In this document: one piece after another, positions 45,875 to 56,256 of the stretch
Numbering within the stretch: position 1 is the stretch's first letter
How the letters are laid out: every line of letters begins with the position of its first letter
Assembly: GCA_964423575.1 (NCBI GenBank)
Contig: CAYRFF010000012.1
Location: forward strand, 6,521-70,520
DNA from: CAYRFF01 sp964423575
GTDB taxonomy: Bacteria; Bacteroidota; Bacteroidia; Chitinophagales; Saprospiraceae
Length of the DNA stretch: 64,000 bases
Reading direction: 5' to 3'
Notes under the pieces: generated by a model
What the model saw: only the letters and a program-made list of their open reading frames with translations
What the model was told of the DNA's origin: nothing
Database searches by the model: none
Program-made: the position numbers and the translations under genes

Positions 45875-48800
45875 TTATATCACAACGCATTTTCCAGTGA
45901 GAATTATTCTTCCTTCTTTCACGATATGCCAGTAAAACACCCCGGCAGATTCCATCTTTCGCTTGAAAACAGTTGACTGACTGTTGTAATTAAAGCTTTC
46001 GGTTGAAATTTTCTCTCCTCTGCTGGAATATAGGTCAAAGCTATAAATTCCCGGCTCGAGACTCTTCAGGGACAAATTAATATCATTGCCTGCTTTAACC
46101 GGTTGAGGATACATAACAAAGTCAGGCGTAACCGGATTTTCAGTCGCAGTCTTTGGATCTACCAGTACAAAGGTAAACTCCCGGTCACAATCCTTACTAT
46201 CGGTCACGGTCACAGAATAATCACCGGCAGGCACGTCAATTATATAGCGTTGCTTATCTCCATTACTCCAGTTAAACCTATAAGGAGGTGTTCCTCCTTC
46301 TGCAACAACTGCGATATTTCCAGTCTTCTTTTCTTCATCAAAATAGATAATGGTATCTCTCAGACGGATATTTTCATTGGCAGTCAAATTTAAGATAATT
46401 GTAGAATCACAGCCATAGCGATTGGCTCCCGGCATGTGAATTTCATAAACTCCCGTTTCATCATAAAACCTGTTGTTGAGGGAAAACACTTCATCACCAC
46501 ATATAAAGGCATTTAAGTTTACTGTGATAGATTCCCTTACTATAACTTTCATAGAGTTCTCCGCTTCTGTTGCACATACGGCATCTGCCAAAGAATCAAC
46601 CTTAAAAACAGTTGTTGATGCTCCCAGAAATTGGAAGGAATGATGCCGTTCACTGGTAGTTCTGCTTCCCAGATGCATACCATTAAAGGAAGGATTAAAT
46701 GTAAACGGTGGTTTTCCGACCAGTTCAATTTCTATTAGTGTAGAATCTCCTCTACATATTTCTATATCATCCGGCACGAGAGCCAGTGGAGAGTCTGTAA
46801 CCGCAACATGAACGGTATCTCTCAGGCTACAACCATTGGCATCTGTTAATAAAAGTGCCCAGTCACGGGATTCACTCGGACTTATAACGGGATTAGCTCC
46901 TCTTAGACCCTGTTCATTCCATCTGTAGCTGTACGGCTTTCTACCTCCTTGTGCTGTCGGATTACCACCTAAAACAAACTCATGATCTCGACATATAAGC
47001 ACTTCGTCCGGCCCAGCGTTAATGTCCAGCTTAGGGAGTACGGTGACCTGATAAAAGTTAGGCGGTCCGTAGCAGTTGGAAGTATCCATTGCATACACGG
47101 TATATTCGACTATCTGAGTTTCGTACGAATTATTCACGAGAGTCTGATTAATCGACTGCCCGTACCCGTGAGTAGCTCCTTCGACATAATCACCGGGAAA
47201 TACTGACCATCTGTATAATTCGATAGAATCGGAAGCAGCAAAGTTCAGATTCACTGTTTCACCACTACAGATCGTATCCGTGTACATTTCTATAATTGGC
47301 CCGGGACAACAAGTAAATGGCACTCTGAATGTACTCTTTAAATCTGTCAGACAGGCAGCCATATCCCTGTTTCCTATCTCTCCATCGGATAAAGTCATAA
47401 TTTGCAGGATTGCATAATATAAACTATCCGGCGTGCAATGGGGATACGGTGTCAATCGAGCTTTAAATTCAACGACCCATTCAAAATAATGAATGTCGTC
47501 ACACAGTGCTCCATCACCTCTACTGGAATCCAGTTCTTCTACGCTGTTCTCCATAAAGTACCAGCCCGGTGAAGTCTCTTTTCCTTTCTCGTAGCCTTTG
47601 ACCGGGTTTTCCAGGTTATAGTGTGCTTCTCCTGCTTTATACCAGTCCCATTTCCCATCGCTGTATGCTTCCGGGCTTTTCACCTTTACTCTCAGTTCTC
47701 CGTCAGCGTCAAAAGACTTTGTATCCCATCCCACCATAAAATCCGGTACAATTCCCTGTATCCAGTTACATTTGGTCGGATGCCAGTTGCTTACCGTATA
47801 TCTAAAATGCAGTTCTTCTCCGGATCTATACGGTCCTTCCAGCGGAGAGCCAAGCGACGCATGGACTACTTCCAGACTGTAATTCTCATTACAGAAATAA
47901 TTATCATTTTCTGCTTCTATACAAAACTCAAAATGCCCCACACTTCCCATCGCATCACTGATAACAAAGTAATATGTCGTATCTAGAACATCCGGTCTGA
48001 ATGTCATCTTTAGCTCGCCTCTGTTACCGAGGTCACATTTGACGAAAGTCAGCTCATCACAATCTCCATAGAAGACTGCAAGCTGAGGAACATAAAAATC
48101 TCCACTATTGATATTTATGTTTATCTGATGCATAAATGAGTCGACGTAGAGCTTATAAAAAACGGATGGATTGGGGAATTCCGCACAATAGCGAGTGCTG
48201 TCAAATGGCCCCACAGTCGCACCGATATTACAACCGGTAAAGCAGTAATAGGAATCATCCACTCTCAGCACAATCTCCTCCGCATCTTCGCAGAATTCAT
48301 TTTCAGCACAACCCGGAGGGGAAATTATGGGGTTTAGACATATCTTGAATGTATTCCCCGTTTCCTCCTTGCTGCTGACCATTATATAGTATCTCTTTTC
48401 AGGCACGAGCCCGTAGACTGAGAATTTATCCCTACCATGACCGCAATACCCCTTTAAAAAAGTGGGTTTATCATAACAGTCTTCACCCGGCTGTAATTCG
48501 TACACACCTATACTATATGCTTCCTGATTTAAAGAAATAGGCGTAAAGTCTATCTCCATTGCCTTTACATCTTTGGGCATAAGAAACTTGTACCACACTG
48601 ACCTTTCATCGGGATTGGTACAGCTGGGGTTGTTAGTATCATAAGTCGCATTCAGAAGTGTACCATTCACGCAGCTGCTATCCGCCTTTATATGGATCGC
48701 GTGGCATAACTCATCATTTGGTGAACCTGAATTAGTGGGAGTATTGAACATGCACATAGCAATCTGATTGCTTTCTGCATTATCATAAGCGGAAATACTA

Positions 48801-49186
48801 AAATAATATTCCTCCCCTGCTGTCAATAAATTATTCAACTCTAGCTTATCGTGGGCACAGGCTATTTTCTTAGCTTGAAAAGATTCGCAAGGTTCTCCGA
48901 TAAACTGATAAACCTGAATAAATGCTCTACTCCCATCCATCAGATAAGCTTCTATCTTAAGAGCTGTAGCAATAGCAGTGAACTTAAACCATATATTCCT
49001 CATAGAGTCAAGGCCACACGCTGGATCCATAAAATCAAAGGTCGCCCCTTTGAAATCGCGAAATCCGCAATCTGACCGTGGATCATCAATCTCTATTGCG
49101 TCAATACATGCATCATTCAGGGGAGACTGTGCAAGCGCCATTACCGACAATACAGAGATAAAAAGTATAGTAAAAAGATTCTTCAT
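45875..49186 (-). CDS. Large secreted protein with SprB-type repeat and type IX sorting domain
   Basis: 1103 residues from the chosen ATG; an ATG five codons earlier is possible, but this one starts the signal peptide MKNLFTILFISVLSVMALAQ. The N-terminal half has three Cys-containing beta-sandwich units of related pattern (ND.C..A..I, then VWYKF), resembling PPC-type domains. A Cys-rich central part follows, then a PKD/SprB-like stretch (GGTPPYRFNWSNGDK...AGDYSVTVTDSKDC). The C-terminus (MYPQPVKAGNDINLSL...GKCVVI) is a type IX sorting domain. Probably a surface adhesin or structural protein; not otherwise identified. Confidence 0.85.
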   Translation of the reverse strand: MKNLFTILFISVLSVMALAQSPLNDACIDAIEIDDPRSDCGFRDFKGATFDFMDPACGLDSMRNIWFKFTAIATALKIEAYLMDGSRAFIQVYQFIGEPCESFQAKKIACAHDKLELNNLLTAGEEYYFSISAYDNAESNQIAMCMFNTPTNSGSPNDELCHAIHIKADSSCVNGTLLNATYDTNNPSCTNPDERSVWYKFLMPKDVKAMEIDFTPISLNQEAYSIGVYELQPGEDCYDKPTFLKGYCGHGRDKFSVYGLVPEKRYYIMVSSKEETGNTFKICLNPIISPPGCAENEFCEDAEEIVLRVDDSYYCFTGCNIGATVGPFDSTRYCAEFPNPSVFYKLYVDSFMHQINININSGDFYVPQLAVFYGDCDELTFVKCDLGNRGELKMTFRPDVLDTTYYFVISDAMGSVGHFEFCIEAENDNYFCNENYSLEVVHASLGSPLEGPYRSGEELHFRYTVSNWHPTKCNWIQGIVPDFMVGWDTKSFDADGELRVKVKSPEAYSDGKWDWYKAGEAHYNLENPVKGYEKGKETSPGWYFMENSVEELDSSRGDGALCDDIHYFEWVVEFKARLTPYPHCTPDSLYYAILQIMTLSDGEIGNRDMAACLTDLKSTFRVPFTCCPGPIIEMYTDTICSGETVNLNFAASDSIELYRWSVFPGDYVEGATHGYGQSINQTLVNNSYETQIVEYTVYAMDTSNCYGPPNFYQVTVLPKLDINAGPDEVLICRDHEFVLGGNPTAQGGRKPYSYRWNEQGLRGANPVISPSESRDWALLLTDANGCSLRDTVHVAVTDSPLALVPDDIEICRGDSTLIEIELVGKPPFTFNPSFNGMHLGSRTTSERHHSFQFLGASTTVFKVDSLADAVCATEAENSMKVIVRESITVNLNAFICGDEVFSLNNRFYDETGVYEIHMPGANRYGCDSTIILNLTANENIRLRDTIIYFDEEKKTGNIAVVAEGGTPPYRFNWSNGDKQRYIIDVPAGDYSVTVTDSKDCDREFTFVLVDPKTATENPVTPDFVMYPQPVKAGNDINLSLKSLEPGIYSFDLYSSRGEKISTESFNYNSQSTVFKRKMESAGVFYWHIVKEGRIILTGKCVVI

Positions 49187-49712
49187 GAAATCAGCATTCA
49201 AGCAGTTATTTAATATTCACGTTTTAATCTGTTTTACTGTTTCTTAACGCGGGGATTCACTCTACACTCACAAAAACCGTGACAATCCTCTTCAATCAAG
49301 AACAGGACCTTACATATAAAGCATTTTTCAAATATAAGATTTTAATCATATATTAACCAAACAAAATCAATAAATAATTTATTTTTCTCGCTTTCGCAAA
49401 TGTTTGATCGTGGAAATGGGGCCTTTACTGAACAGAAACTTACCTCCTCGGTGAAATCGATAGCAAGCAATAATGATTATTAGGCGTCGTAAATGTCCTG
49501 CTGTTTTCCTCGTAATAAAGGTCAAAATTCAGCTTTTTCACCCACTTATTGCTATGATTTGCACAATTCCAAGGCGGATTATTAAAAAATCCTATTTAAA
49601 CCAATTCTAAATAGATATTCTATACATCCTTAATTGACCAACTATTGTACTTCGTATAAATAATTCCGTAATTTAGTGTGCATATATACATTGAGATTTA
49701 AAATTATTATTT
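49187..49712. other. Intergenic region upstream of sdhC
   Basis: 526 bases separating divergent genes. It holds TCGCTTTCGCAAATG (49388-49402), one mismatch from the dispersed 15-base motif, and at its right end a plausible sdh promoter: TTG (49645-49647), 21 bases, then TAATTTAG (49669-49676), one mismatch from TAnnTTTG. No gene seen. Confidence 0.5.
49645..49676 (+). promoter_or_regulatory. Putative sdhCAB promoter
   Basis: A -33-like TTG and a -7-like TAATTTAG with 21-base spacing, in the range of Bacteroidota housekeeping promoters. It would start transcription about 30 bases before the sdhC ATG. Confidence 0.4.
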
Positions 49713-50384
49713 ATGAATTGGTTAGGACTCTTTTTCTCCTCTACAATAGGAAAGAAAATTATTATGGCCGGGACCGGGCTTTTTCTGATTCTTTTTCTGA
49801 TAGTGCATTTATCAGGAAACTTTCTGCTTTTTGCAGATGATGGAGGTCTAAGTTTTAATGCATATTCGAAGTTTATGACTTCCAATGTGCTCGTTAGGAT
49901 AATTTCTATTTCCTTATATGCATTCATTATTCTGCATGCAATTCAGGGAATCTTGATTGTCAGAAAAAACAAGATGGCACGCGGACCTGTAGGATACAAG
50001 CGCAAGCACGCAAGTACCACATCCTGGGCCTCACGTAACATGGGCTTGCTAGGAATTCTTATTTTTGCTTTCCTTCTGTTGCACATGGGCGACTTTTGGT
50101 TCAAAGTTCATTTTGGATCAATTCCATTAGATGCCGCGGGCAATAAGGATTTATACGCCAAAGTAATCTTTTCCTTCCAGAGTATCTGGATAGTCTTGGC
50201 ATACCTTGTAGGACTTTTGGCATTGGCATATCACCTTTTCCATGGTTTTGATTCCGCATTCAAAACGCTGGGTTTTAATCATCCTAAATGGACACCAATT
50301 ATAAAGACAATAGGAACCATATTTTCAATTATTGTTCCCCTGGGATTTGCCATATTCCCCGTTGTCATTTATCTCACTAATTAA
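49713..50384 (+). CDS. sdhC: Succinate dehydrogenase cytochrome b subunit
   Basis: 223-residue membrane anchor with five hydrophobic helices (about 13-35, 58-80, 103-125, 145-170 and 195-220), the layout of the single-subunit di-heme cytochrome b558 type. His candidates for heme binding sit in LIVHLSGNF, ILHAIQG, LLHMGDF and YHLFHGF. It passes electrons between the iron-sulfur subunit and menaquinone. First gene of sdhCAB; sdhA follows after 23 bases. Confidence 0.92.
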   Translation: MNWLGLFFSSTIGKKIIMAGTGLFLILFLIVHLSGNFLLFADDGGLSFNAYSKFMTSNVLVRIISISLYAFIILHAIQGILIVRKNKMARGPVGYKRKHASTTSWASRNMGLLGILIFAFLLLHMGDFWFKVHFGSIPLDAAGNKDLYAKVIFSFQSIWIVLAYLVGLLALAYHLFHGFDSAFKTLGFNHPKWTPIIKTIGTIFSIIVPLGFAIFPVVIYLTN

Positions 50385-50407
50385 CAAGCATTGAAATTTT
50401 AAATGAT

Positions 50408-52402
50408 ATGACTTTAGATAGTAAAATACCCGCAGGTCCACTTGAGAAAAAGTGGTCAGATTATCGTGGGAAGATGGATTTAGTAGCTCCGAACAATAAG
50501 CGTAATCTGGAGGTGATTGTCGTGGGAACCGGATTGGCAGGTGCTTCTGCAGCTGCGACTCTGGCAGAATTGGGTTATCAGGTAAAAGCCTTCACATTTC
50601 ATGATAGTCCTCGCCGTGCGCATAGTATCGCTGCTCAGGGAGGTATCAATGCTGCCAAGAACTACCAAAACGATGGAGACAGTGTTTACAGACTGTTTGA
50701 CGATACAATTAAAGGAGGTGATTATAGGGGTAGAGAAGCCAATACATATCGCCTTGCTGAAGTAAGTGCCAATATTATTGACCAGTGCGTAGCCCAAGGT
50801 GTACCATTTGCTCGCGAATACGGAGGATTGCTTGAAAACAGATCCTTTGGTGGAGTTCAGGTCTCAAGAACCTTTTATGCAAGAGGACAAACCGGGCAGC
50901 AATTATTAATCGGTGCTTATCAGGCATTGAGCAGACAAGTTTCTCTCGGGAACGTCACGATGTACAATCGTCACGAGATGGTTGACCTTGTCATTATCGA
51001 TGGGAAAGCCAGAGGAATTATAGCCAGGAACCTGGTTACCGGAAAACTGGAAAGGTATGCGGCACATAGTGTTGTCCTAGGAACCGGAGGATATGGAAAC
51101 ATTTTCTATCTATCCACCAATGCAATGCACTGTAACGCCTCAGCAGCATGGCAAGCCTCAAAAAGAGGAGCTTATATGGCCAATCCTTGCTATTGCCAGA
51201 TTCACCCGACTTGCATTCCGGTAAGTGGTGATTATCAATCCAAACTTACTCTGATGTCTGAGTCCTTGCGGAATGACGGAAGAGTGTGGGTGCCTAAGCA
51301 TAAATCAGATGTAGAAAAAGTCAGATCGGGAGAACTTTCTCCTACTAAGATACCGGAAGAAGATAGAGATTATTATCTGGAAAGAAGATATCCCGCATAC
51401 GGGAACCTGGTACCGAGAGACGTAGCATCCAGAGCAGCAAAAGTGGCTTGTGACGAAGGACATGGTGTTAACAAAACCGGTCTAGCTGTTTTCCTTGACT
51501 TTTCCTCTGCCATTAAAAGATACGGTAAGTCTCAGGCGCATGCACACGGAATTGAAAATCCGAGTGACGCAACGATAGAGGAGTACGGCAAACAGGTTAT
51601 CTCAGCTAAATATGGTAACCTCTTTGAGATGTACGAAAAAATTACCGGTGAAAATCCTTACGAAACACCGATGATGATTTATCCCGCTATCCACTATACA
51701 ATGGGTGGATTATGGGTCGATTATAATCTACAGTCTAATGTACCGGGACTATTCGTAATAGGTGAAGCTAACTTCTCCGACCACGGAGCTAACCGCCTGG
51801 GAGCATCTGCATTGATGCAGGGACTTGCAGATGGCTATTTCGTTCTTCCATATACGATAGGAACGTTTATGGCTCATGAGATCAGGACAAAAAAGATTTC
51901 AACTGATTCCAAAGAATTTGCGGAAGCGGAAGAAAATGTCAAGTCTAGAATTAATCGTCTGATGAGTGTAAACGGTAACCGTTCAGTTGAAAGTTTCCAC
52001 AAAGAACTCGGTCTGATTATGTGGGAATATTGTGGAATGAGCAGAAATGAGGAAGGACTTAAAAAAGGTCTGGAATTATTGAAAGAATTAAGAGAGAAAT
52101 ACTGGAAAGAGGTATATGTGCCGGGTAGTGCAGAAGACTATAACCCTGAGCTGGAGAAGGCATTGAGAGTTGCTGACTTTATGGAATTGGGTGAAGTTAT
52201 TATTTTGGATGCTCTTAACAGGAAAGAATCCTGTGGCGGGCACTTCAGGGAGGAATATCAGACGGAGGAAGGTGAGACAGTAAGAAACGATGAGGAATTT
52301 GCTTATGTCTCCGCTTGGGATTGGAACGATGGAAATCCTGTAATGCACAAAGAAGATTTGGAATTTGAATTTGTTGAATTGAAGACTCGATCCTACAAAT
52401 AA
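50408..52402 (+). CDS. sdhA: Succinate dehydrogenase/fumarate reductase flavoprotein
   Basis: 664-residue catalytic subunit that oxidises succinate to fumarate. FAD-binding GTGLAGASAAATLAELG near residue 40; covalent FAD His in RRAHSIAAQGGINAAK. Active-site and capping segments HPTCIPVSG, RYPAYGNLVPRDVASRA and GEANFSDHGANRLGASALMQGLADG are intact. Length and features agree with the menaquinone-linked type. It lies between sdhC and sdhB, with 23- and 19-base gaps. Confidence 0.97.
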   Translation: MTLDSKIPAGPLEKKWSDYRGKMDLVAPNNKRNLEVIVVGTGLAGASAAATLAELGYQVKAFTFHDSPRRAHSIAAQGGINAAKNYQNDGDSVYRLFDDTIKGGDYRGREANTYRLAEVSANIIDQCVAQGVPFAREYGGLLENRSFGGVQVSRTFYARGQTGQQLLIGAYQALSRQVSLGNVTMYNRHEMVDLVIIDGKARGIIARNLVTGKLERYAAHSVVLGTGGYGNIFYLSTNAMHCNASAAWQASKRGAYMANPCYCQIHPTCIPVSGDYQSKLTLMSESLRNDGRVWVPKHKSDVEKVRSGELSPTKIPEEDRDYYLERRYPAYGNLVPRDVASRAAKVACDEGHGVNKTGLAVFLDFSSAIKRYGKSQAHAHGIENPSDATIEEYGKQVISAKYGNLFEMYEKITGENPYETPMMIYPAIHYTMGGLWVDYNLQSNVPGLFVIGEANFSDHGANRLGASALMQGLADGYFVLPYTIGTFMAHEIRTKKISTDSKEFAEAEENVKSRINRLMSVNGNRSVESFHKELGLIMWEYCGMSRNEEGLKKGLELLKELREKYWKEVYVPGSAEDYNPELEKALRVADFMELGEVIILDALNRKESCGGHFREEYQTEEGETVRNDEEFAYVSAWDWNDGNPVMHKEDLEFEFVELKTRSYK

Positions 52403-52421
52403 ACTTTAAAATAATTACGTT

Positions 52422-53177
52422 ATGCGACTTACACTAAAAATATGGCGCCAGCCAAATGCTTCTACCAAAGGGGAATTCAAGACCTATCAGGTAGTAGCTG
52501 ATGAAGATATGTCATTTCTTGAAATGCTGGATGTTCTAAATGAAGACTTAGTATCGCGGAAAGAAGAGCCTGTGGCATTTGAACACGACTGCCGTGAAGG
52601 AATATGTGGAACCTGTGACCTGATGATTAATGGTCAGCCTCACGGCCCACTTAAAGGGACAACAGCTTGCCAATTGCACATGCGGCATTTTAAAGATGGA
52701 GAGACAATTACTGTTGAACCGTGGAGAGCTGCTGCATTCCCGGTAATTAAGGACCTTGTTGTAGACAGGTCGTCCTTCGACAGGATTATTCAGGCCGGAG
52801 GTTATATTTCAGTAAGTACGGGTTCTGCACCTGATGGAAACTCAATTCCTATCAGTAAAATGGTTGCTTCGGAAGCTTTTGATTCTGCTGCTTGTATAGG
52901 ATGCGGAGCATGCGTTGCTGCTTGCCCGAACTCTTCGGCAATGCTCTTTGTCGGTGCCAAGATGTCGCACCTGAGCTTATTGCCTCAAGGTGAAGTGGAA
53001 ACAGCAAGGAGAGCGCGTAGAATGGTCGCACAGATGGACAAGGAAGGATTTGGTTTCTGTTCCAATACAGGAGCTTGCTCTGCTGAATGTCCTAAGGAAA
53101 TCGGTCAACAAAATATTGCGAGAATCAATAAATGGTTCCGTACAAGTATGTTGGCCTCAGATGAGCCAATTGATTAA
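52422..53177 (+). CDS. sdhB: Succinate dehydrogenase iron-sulfur subunit
   Basis: 251 residues. The N-terminal ferredoxin domain binds [2Fe-2S] through CREGICGTCDLMING and the later TTACQLH. The C-terminal domain binds the other clusters through CIGCGACVAACPNSSAML and CSNTGACSAECPKEI. It wires SdhA to the membrane anchor. An intrinsic terminator follows 22 bases after the stop, closing the operon. Confidence 0.97.
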   Translation: MRLTLKIWRQPNASTKGEFKTYQVVADEDMSFLEMLDVLNEDLVSRKEEPVAFEHDCREGICGTCDLMINGQPHGPLKGTTACQLHMRHFKDGETITVEPWRAAAFPVIKDLVVDRSSFDRIIQAGGYISVSTGSAPDGNSIPISKMVASEAFDSAACIGCGACVAACPNSSAMLFVGAKMSHLSLLPQGEVETARRARRMVAQMDKEGFGFCSNTGACSAECPKEIGQQNIARINKWFRTSMLASDEPID

Positions 53178-53199
53178 AAACTTTGTATAAGTTTATTCT

Positions 53200-53247
53200 T
53201 AAGCCTGCAGGTCCAAGCTTTGCTTATGGAAATGTAGGCTTTTTTGT
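53200..53247 (+). terminator. Intrinsic terminator of sdhCAB
   Basis: AAGCCTGCA and TGTAGGCTT pair over nine positions with one G-T wobble, around a loop of about 28 bases, followed by six T. It lies 22 bases after the sdhB stop. Confidence 0.75.
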
Positions 53248-53249
53248 TT

Positions 53250-53620
53250 CTAGGAGTCAGGGATCAGTGGCCAGGAATCAGTGACTAGGAAACAACGAGC
53301 ATGAATCAGAACTGTGGTATTAAATGAAATGGCAACATGATAATATAAGTCCAAACCTAACAAATTCAAACTCACTACTTGTACAACCTGTCGTCTGCTC
53401 ATCTACCTGTCTAATAAGCACTGTAAGTGCGACACCTTGGTAGCATTATATAATGTAATTTGTTGGAGGCCCGTAGGGCTGATACCTTTTCTCCTCAACC
53501 TCAACCTTGGTCCCTGAGCGAAGCACTGAAGCTTTCAAAGTAGGATGCGAAGCGCACTCGAATGCGGTCCCTAAGCTTGTCAGAAGGCCGGTCCCTGAGC
53601 TTGTCACAACCTCAACCCTA
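53250..53620. repeat. Dispersed repeats between sdhB and dsbD
   Basis: The gap has two repeat types. 53255-53300 holds degenerate TCAG-TGA units (ATCAGTGGCCAGGAATCAGTGAC-like). 53509-53605 holds three copies of a GGTCCCTRAGC unit: a truncated one at 53509-53520, GGTCCCTAAGCTTGTC at 53566-53581 and GGTCCCTGAGCTTGTC at 53590-53605, bordered by CTCAACC repeats. No gene seen. Confidence 0.7.
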
Positions 53621-53629
53621 ATCTCAACC

Positions 53630-56152
53630 TTAATTCGCCGATAAGCAGCCGTCACAGTTTTCATCAAAGTGATTCAAACCGCATTCCAACCAGTCATGAT
53701 AGGTTTTTACATCCGGCGTATAAGCCCTAGGCTCGTTTAAAATCTTCCCGTCGCTATCTGCAATGACATAGTACGGTTGAGAGTTTCGCTGGAAATGTGT
53801 AGCCTCAAAGTCACTCCACTTCATACCCACTGTCGATATCTCTTTATTGGAAAATGCAGAGATATACGGCTCGTCCAGTTTAGTACGGTCATCGACATAA
53901 AGCGAGACGAGTACAAATTTATCCTTTAGCAGATTATAGACATTATCTTTACTCCAGACCTGGTCTTCCATCTTACGACAGTTCACACAACCAAATCCGG
54001 AGAAATCAATCAGAATCGGCTTATTTACCTTTTTTGCGTAAGCTTTCCCTTCATCATAGTCATGGAAACAATTCAGGTTTAACGGGCACTGACTCGGAAA
54101 TATGTATGAATGCCCGGCCGGAGGCGCAAGACCACTCAGCATCGGAGGAGTCAGGAAAGTATTGGCTTTCTCGGAGAATCTGAACCCAAGCGCGATATAA
54201 ACAGCCAGGAAGAGTGAGAATAGTCCTAGACTTACACGGCCTATGCTCAACTTCTTTATCGGAGAATCCAATGGGAACTTCAACCAACCAAAGAAATACA
54301 GGAATAATCCCAATGCACAGAGGAACCACACTGCCACAAATAACTCATAAGGCAGAATCTTCCAACCCATAGTAAGGTCCGCAATAGACAAGAACTTAAA
54401 TGCGAGGGCAACCTCAATAAATCCTAAAGTCACCTTTACTGAGTTCATCCAGGAACCCGAGCTCGGCAGTGAAGTAAGCCATGCCGGGAATGCTGCAAAT
54501 AATGCAAAAGGCAATGCCAATGCAAGACTAAAACCAAACATTCCAACCGCAGGCCCAATCGGAATATATCCAAATATGGCAGGACCTCCTCCGGTCGCAG
54601 CTTCAACAAGTAGAGTTCCTATAATAGGCCCTGTACAAGAGAATGAGACTAGAGCGAGAGTAAATGCCATAAAGAAAATACCGATTAATCCCCCTCTATC
54701 CGCAGCTTTGTCTGCAGAGTTAGTCCAGGAAGCCGGTAGCGTAATTTCAAAGTATCCAAAAAAGGAAATGGCGAATACCATAAACAGCACAAAGAATGCA
54801 ATATTAAACCAGGCATTGGTAGAAAGCTGATTTAATGCACTTGAACCGAAGATTCCGGTTATAAGTAGTCCCAGTGTAACGTATATGATGATGATACTCA
54901 ACCCGTAGATAATCGCATTGTAAAGACCGCCCTTCTTACTCTTGGTAAAATAACTTACAGTAAGCGGAATCATAGGGAAAACACATGGCGTCAGCAATGC
55001 AATTAATCCACCTGCAAATCCCGCGATAAATATCCATAACCAAAGGTTTCCTCCGGCTTTATTTTTAGTTGCTGCTTCTTCAATATTGGCAACAGTTCCA
55101 CAATCTCTTTCTGTACCTGCAAAGTCAAAATTCTCATAAATCGGAGTCCCCTCCCCTTTGGTCCCTAAATTGTAGACCTTTGCATCATCTTCATCACCGA
55201 TGATTCTCGCTACTCCCTTGGCAGGAAACACCTCAAAATCTACGTAAGTAGGCGGAATACACTGCGTATCATCACAAGCCTGAAACTCAAGAAACCCCAC
55301 GAGTTTAGCATCGCTTCCTGTAGTTTTAAAGCTTTGTGTGTAGATACCTTCTTTGGAAATCTTGGATAGAACAACTTCAAAGACCGGATCCATTTTTGTC
55401 TCCAGATATGGGGAAGCTTCAACTACATCGCCGATAAGCTCAACGTTCTCCACTTCCTCAATTGATACTATGGTCGGAAAGGGTCCTGCTTCCGGATCTA
55501 TCGTCTGGCTGTAAATATCCCAGCCATCAATTATTTTACCTTTGAGAACAACATCATATTCGTTATTCCCCTTGTCAATGAGTTCTATCGACCACTCAAC
55601 GGGATCGATAAACTCATCATCTTCACCATTAGATGCGTCCAATGCACCGAAGGATTCGCCATTACAGGCACTCTCCACGGAAAAGGCCTCCACTTCATTT
55701 GCGGAAGCTAAATCAATCTCAAAGTCGTAATAATCAGGCGGTAGACACTGCATATCATCGCAGACCATGAAGTTCACATCGCCCTTAATAACCGTAGGCG
55801 CCGAGGCCTTAACCTCCTGTACATAAACGATACGGTCAGCAAATTTCACAAGATCCATCTCAAAGACCGCATCATAGGCCTCCATTCTTCCCCCACATTC
55901 GGTAATATCACCGGATAAGGTATAAGCACCATCCTCAAATGTCACCGTTGTAGGAACCGGTCCTTCATCATCATCCAGGGTCATCGAATAAGTCGCCCAG
56001 CCATCATCAAGATTACCAGTAATAATAATCTGATACGTGTCTTCTCCTGTCTTTACAACCTGCTTGGTCCAGGACACAGGGTCGAGCATCTGCGCCTGCG
56101 AAATACCAAATATTCCCAATAAACCTACGAGAGTGAAAATGAATCTTTTCAT
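53630..56152 (-). CDS. dsbD: DsbD-type thiol:disulfide interchange protein with duplicated alpha domain
   Basis: 840-residue membrane redox protein that carries reducing power from cytosolic thioredoxin to the periplasm. Signal peptide 1-20. Two tandem N-terminal DsbD-alpha-like domains (about 22-150 and 183-315) each end in a CDDxQCxPP block that keeps both redox cysteines. A membrane part with eight helices follows (about 370-640, TPCVFPMIPLTVSYFT and FSCTGPIIG hold the membrane cysteines). The C-terminal thioredoxin domain has CVNC at 722-725. Two alpha domains are unusual. Confidence 0.93.
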   Translation of the reverse strand: MKRFIFTLVGLLGIFGISQAQMLDPVSWTKQVVKTGEDTYQIIITGNLDDGWATYSMTLDDDEGPVPTTVTFEDGAYTLSGDITECGGRMEAYDAVFEMDLVKFADRIVYVQEVKASAPTVIKGDVNFMVCDDMQCLPPDYYDFEIDLASANEVEAFSVESACNGESFGALDASNGEDDEFIDPVEWSIELIDKGNNEYDVVLKGKIIDGWDIYSQTIDPEAGPFPTIVSIEEVENVELIGDVVEASPYLETKMDPVFEVVLSKISKEGIYTQSFKTTGSDAKLVGFLEFQACDDTQCIPPTYVDFEVFPAKGVARIIGDEDDAKVYNLGTKGEGTPIYENFDFAGTERDCGTVANIEEAATKNKAGGNLWLWIFIAGFAGGLIALLTPCVFPMIPLTVSYFTKSKKGGLYNAIIYGLSIIIIYVTLGLLITGIFGSSALNQLSTNAWFNIAFFVLFMVFAISFFGYFEITLPASWTNSADKAADRGGLIGIFFMAFTLALVSFSCTGPIIGTLLVEAATGGGPAIFGYIPIGPAVGMFGFSLALALPFALFAAFPAWLTSLPSSGSWMNSVKVTLGFIEVALAFKFLSIADLTMGWKILPYELFVAVWFLCALGLFLYFFGWLKFPLDSPIKKLSIGRVSLGLFSLFLAVYIALGFRFSEKANTFLTPPMLSGLAPPAGHSYIFPSQCPLNLNCFHDYDEGKAYAKKVNKPILIDFSGFGCVNCRKMEDQVWSKDNVYNLLKDKFVLVSLYVDDRTKLDEPYISAFSNKEISTVGMKWSDFEATHFQRNSQPYYVIADSDGKILNEPRAYTPDVKTYHDWLECGLNHFDENCDGCLSAN

Positions 56153-56256
56153 ATTTTAGCTTCTTTATCTTATTATGAATATACACTAAACAAGAAATAT
56201 GGTTTAATATTATCCATTTTAAATTCCGGTCCAGGCATTAACAAGCTGTTAAAGAT

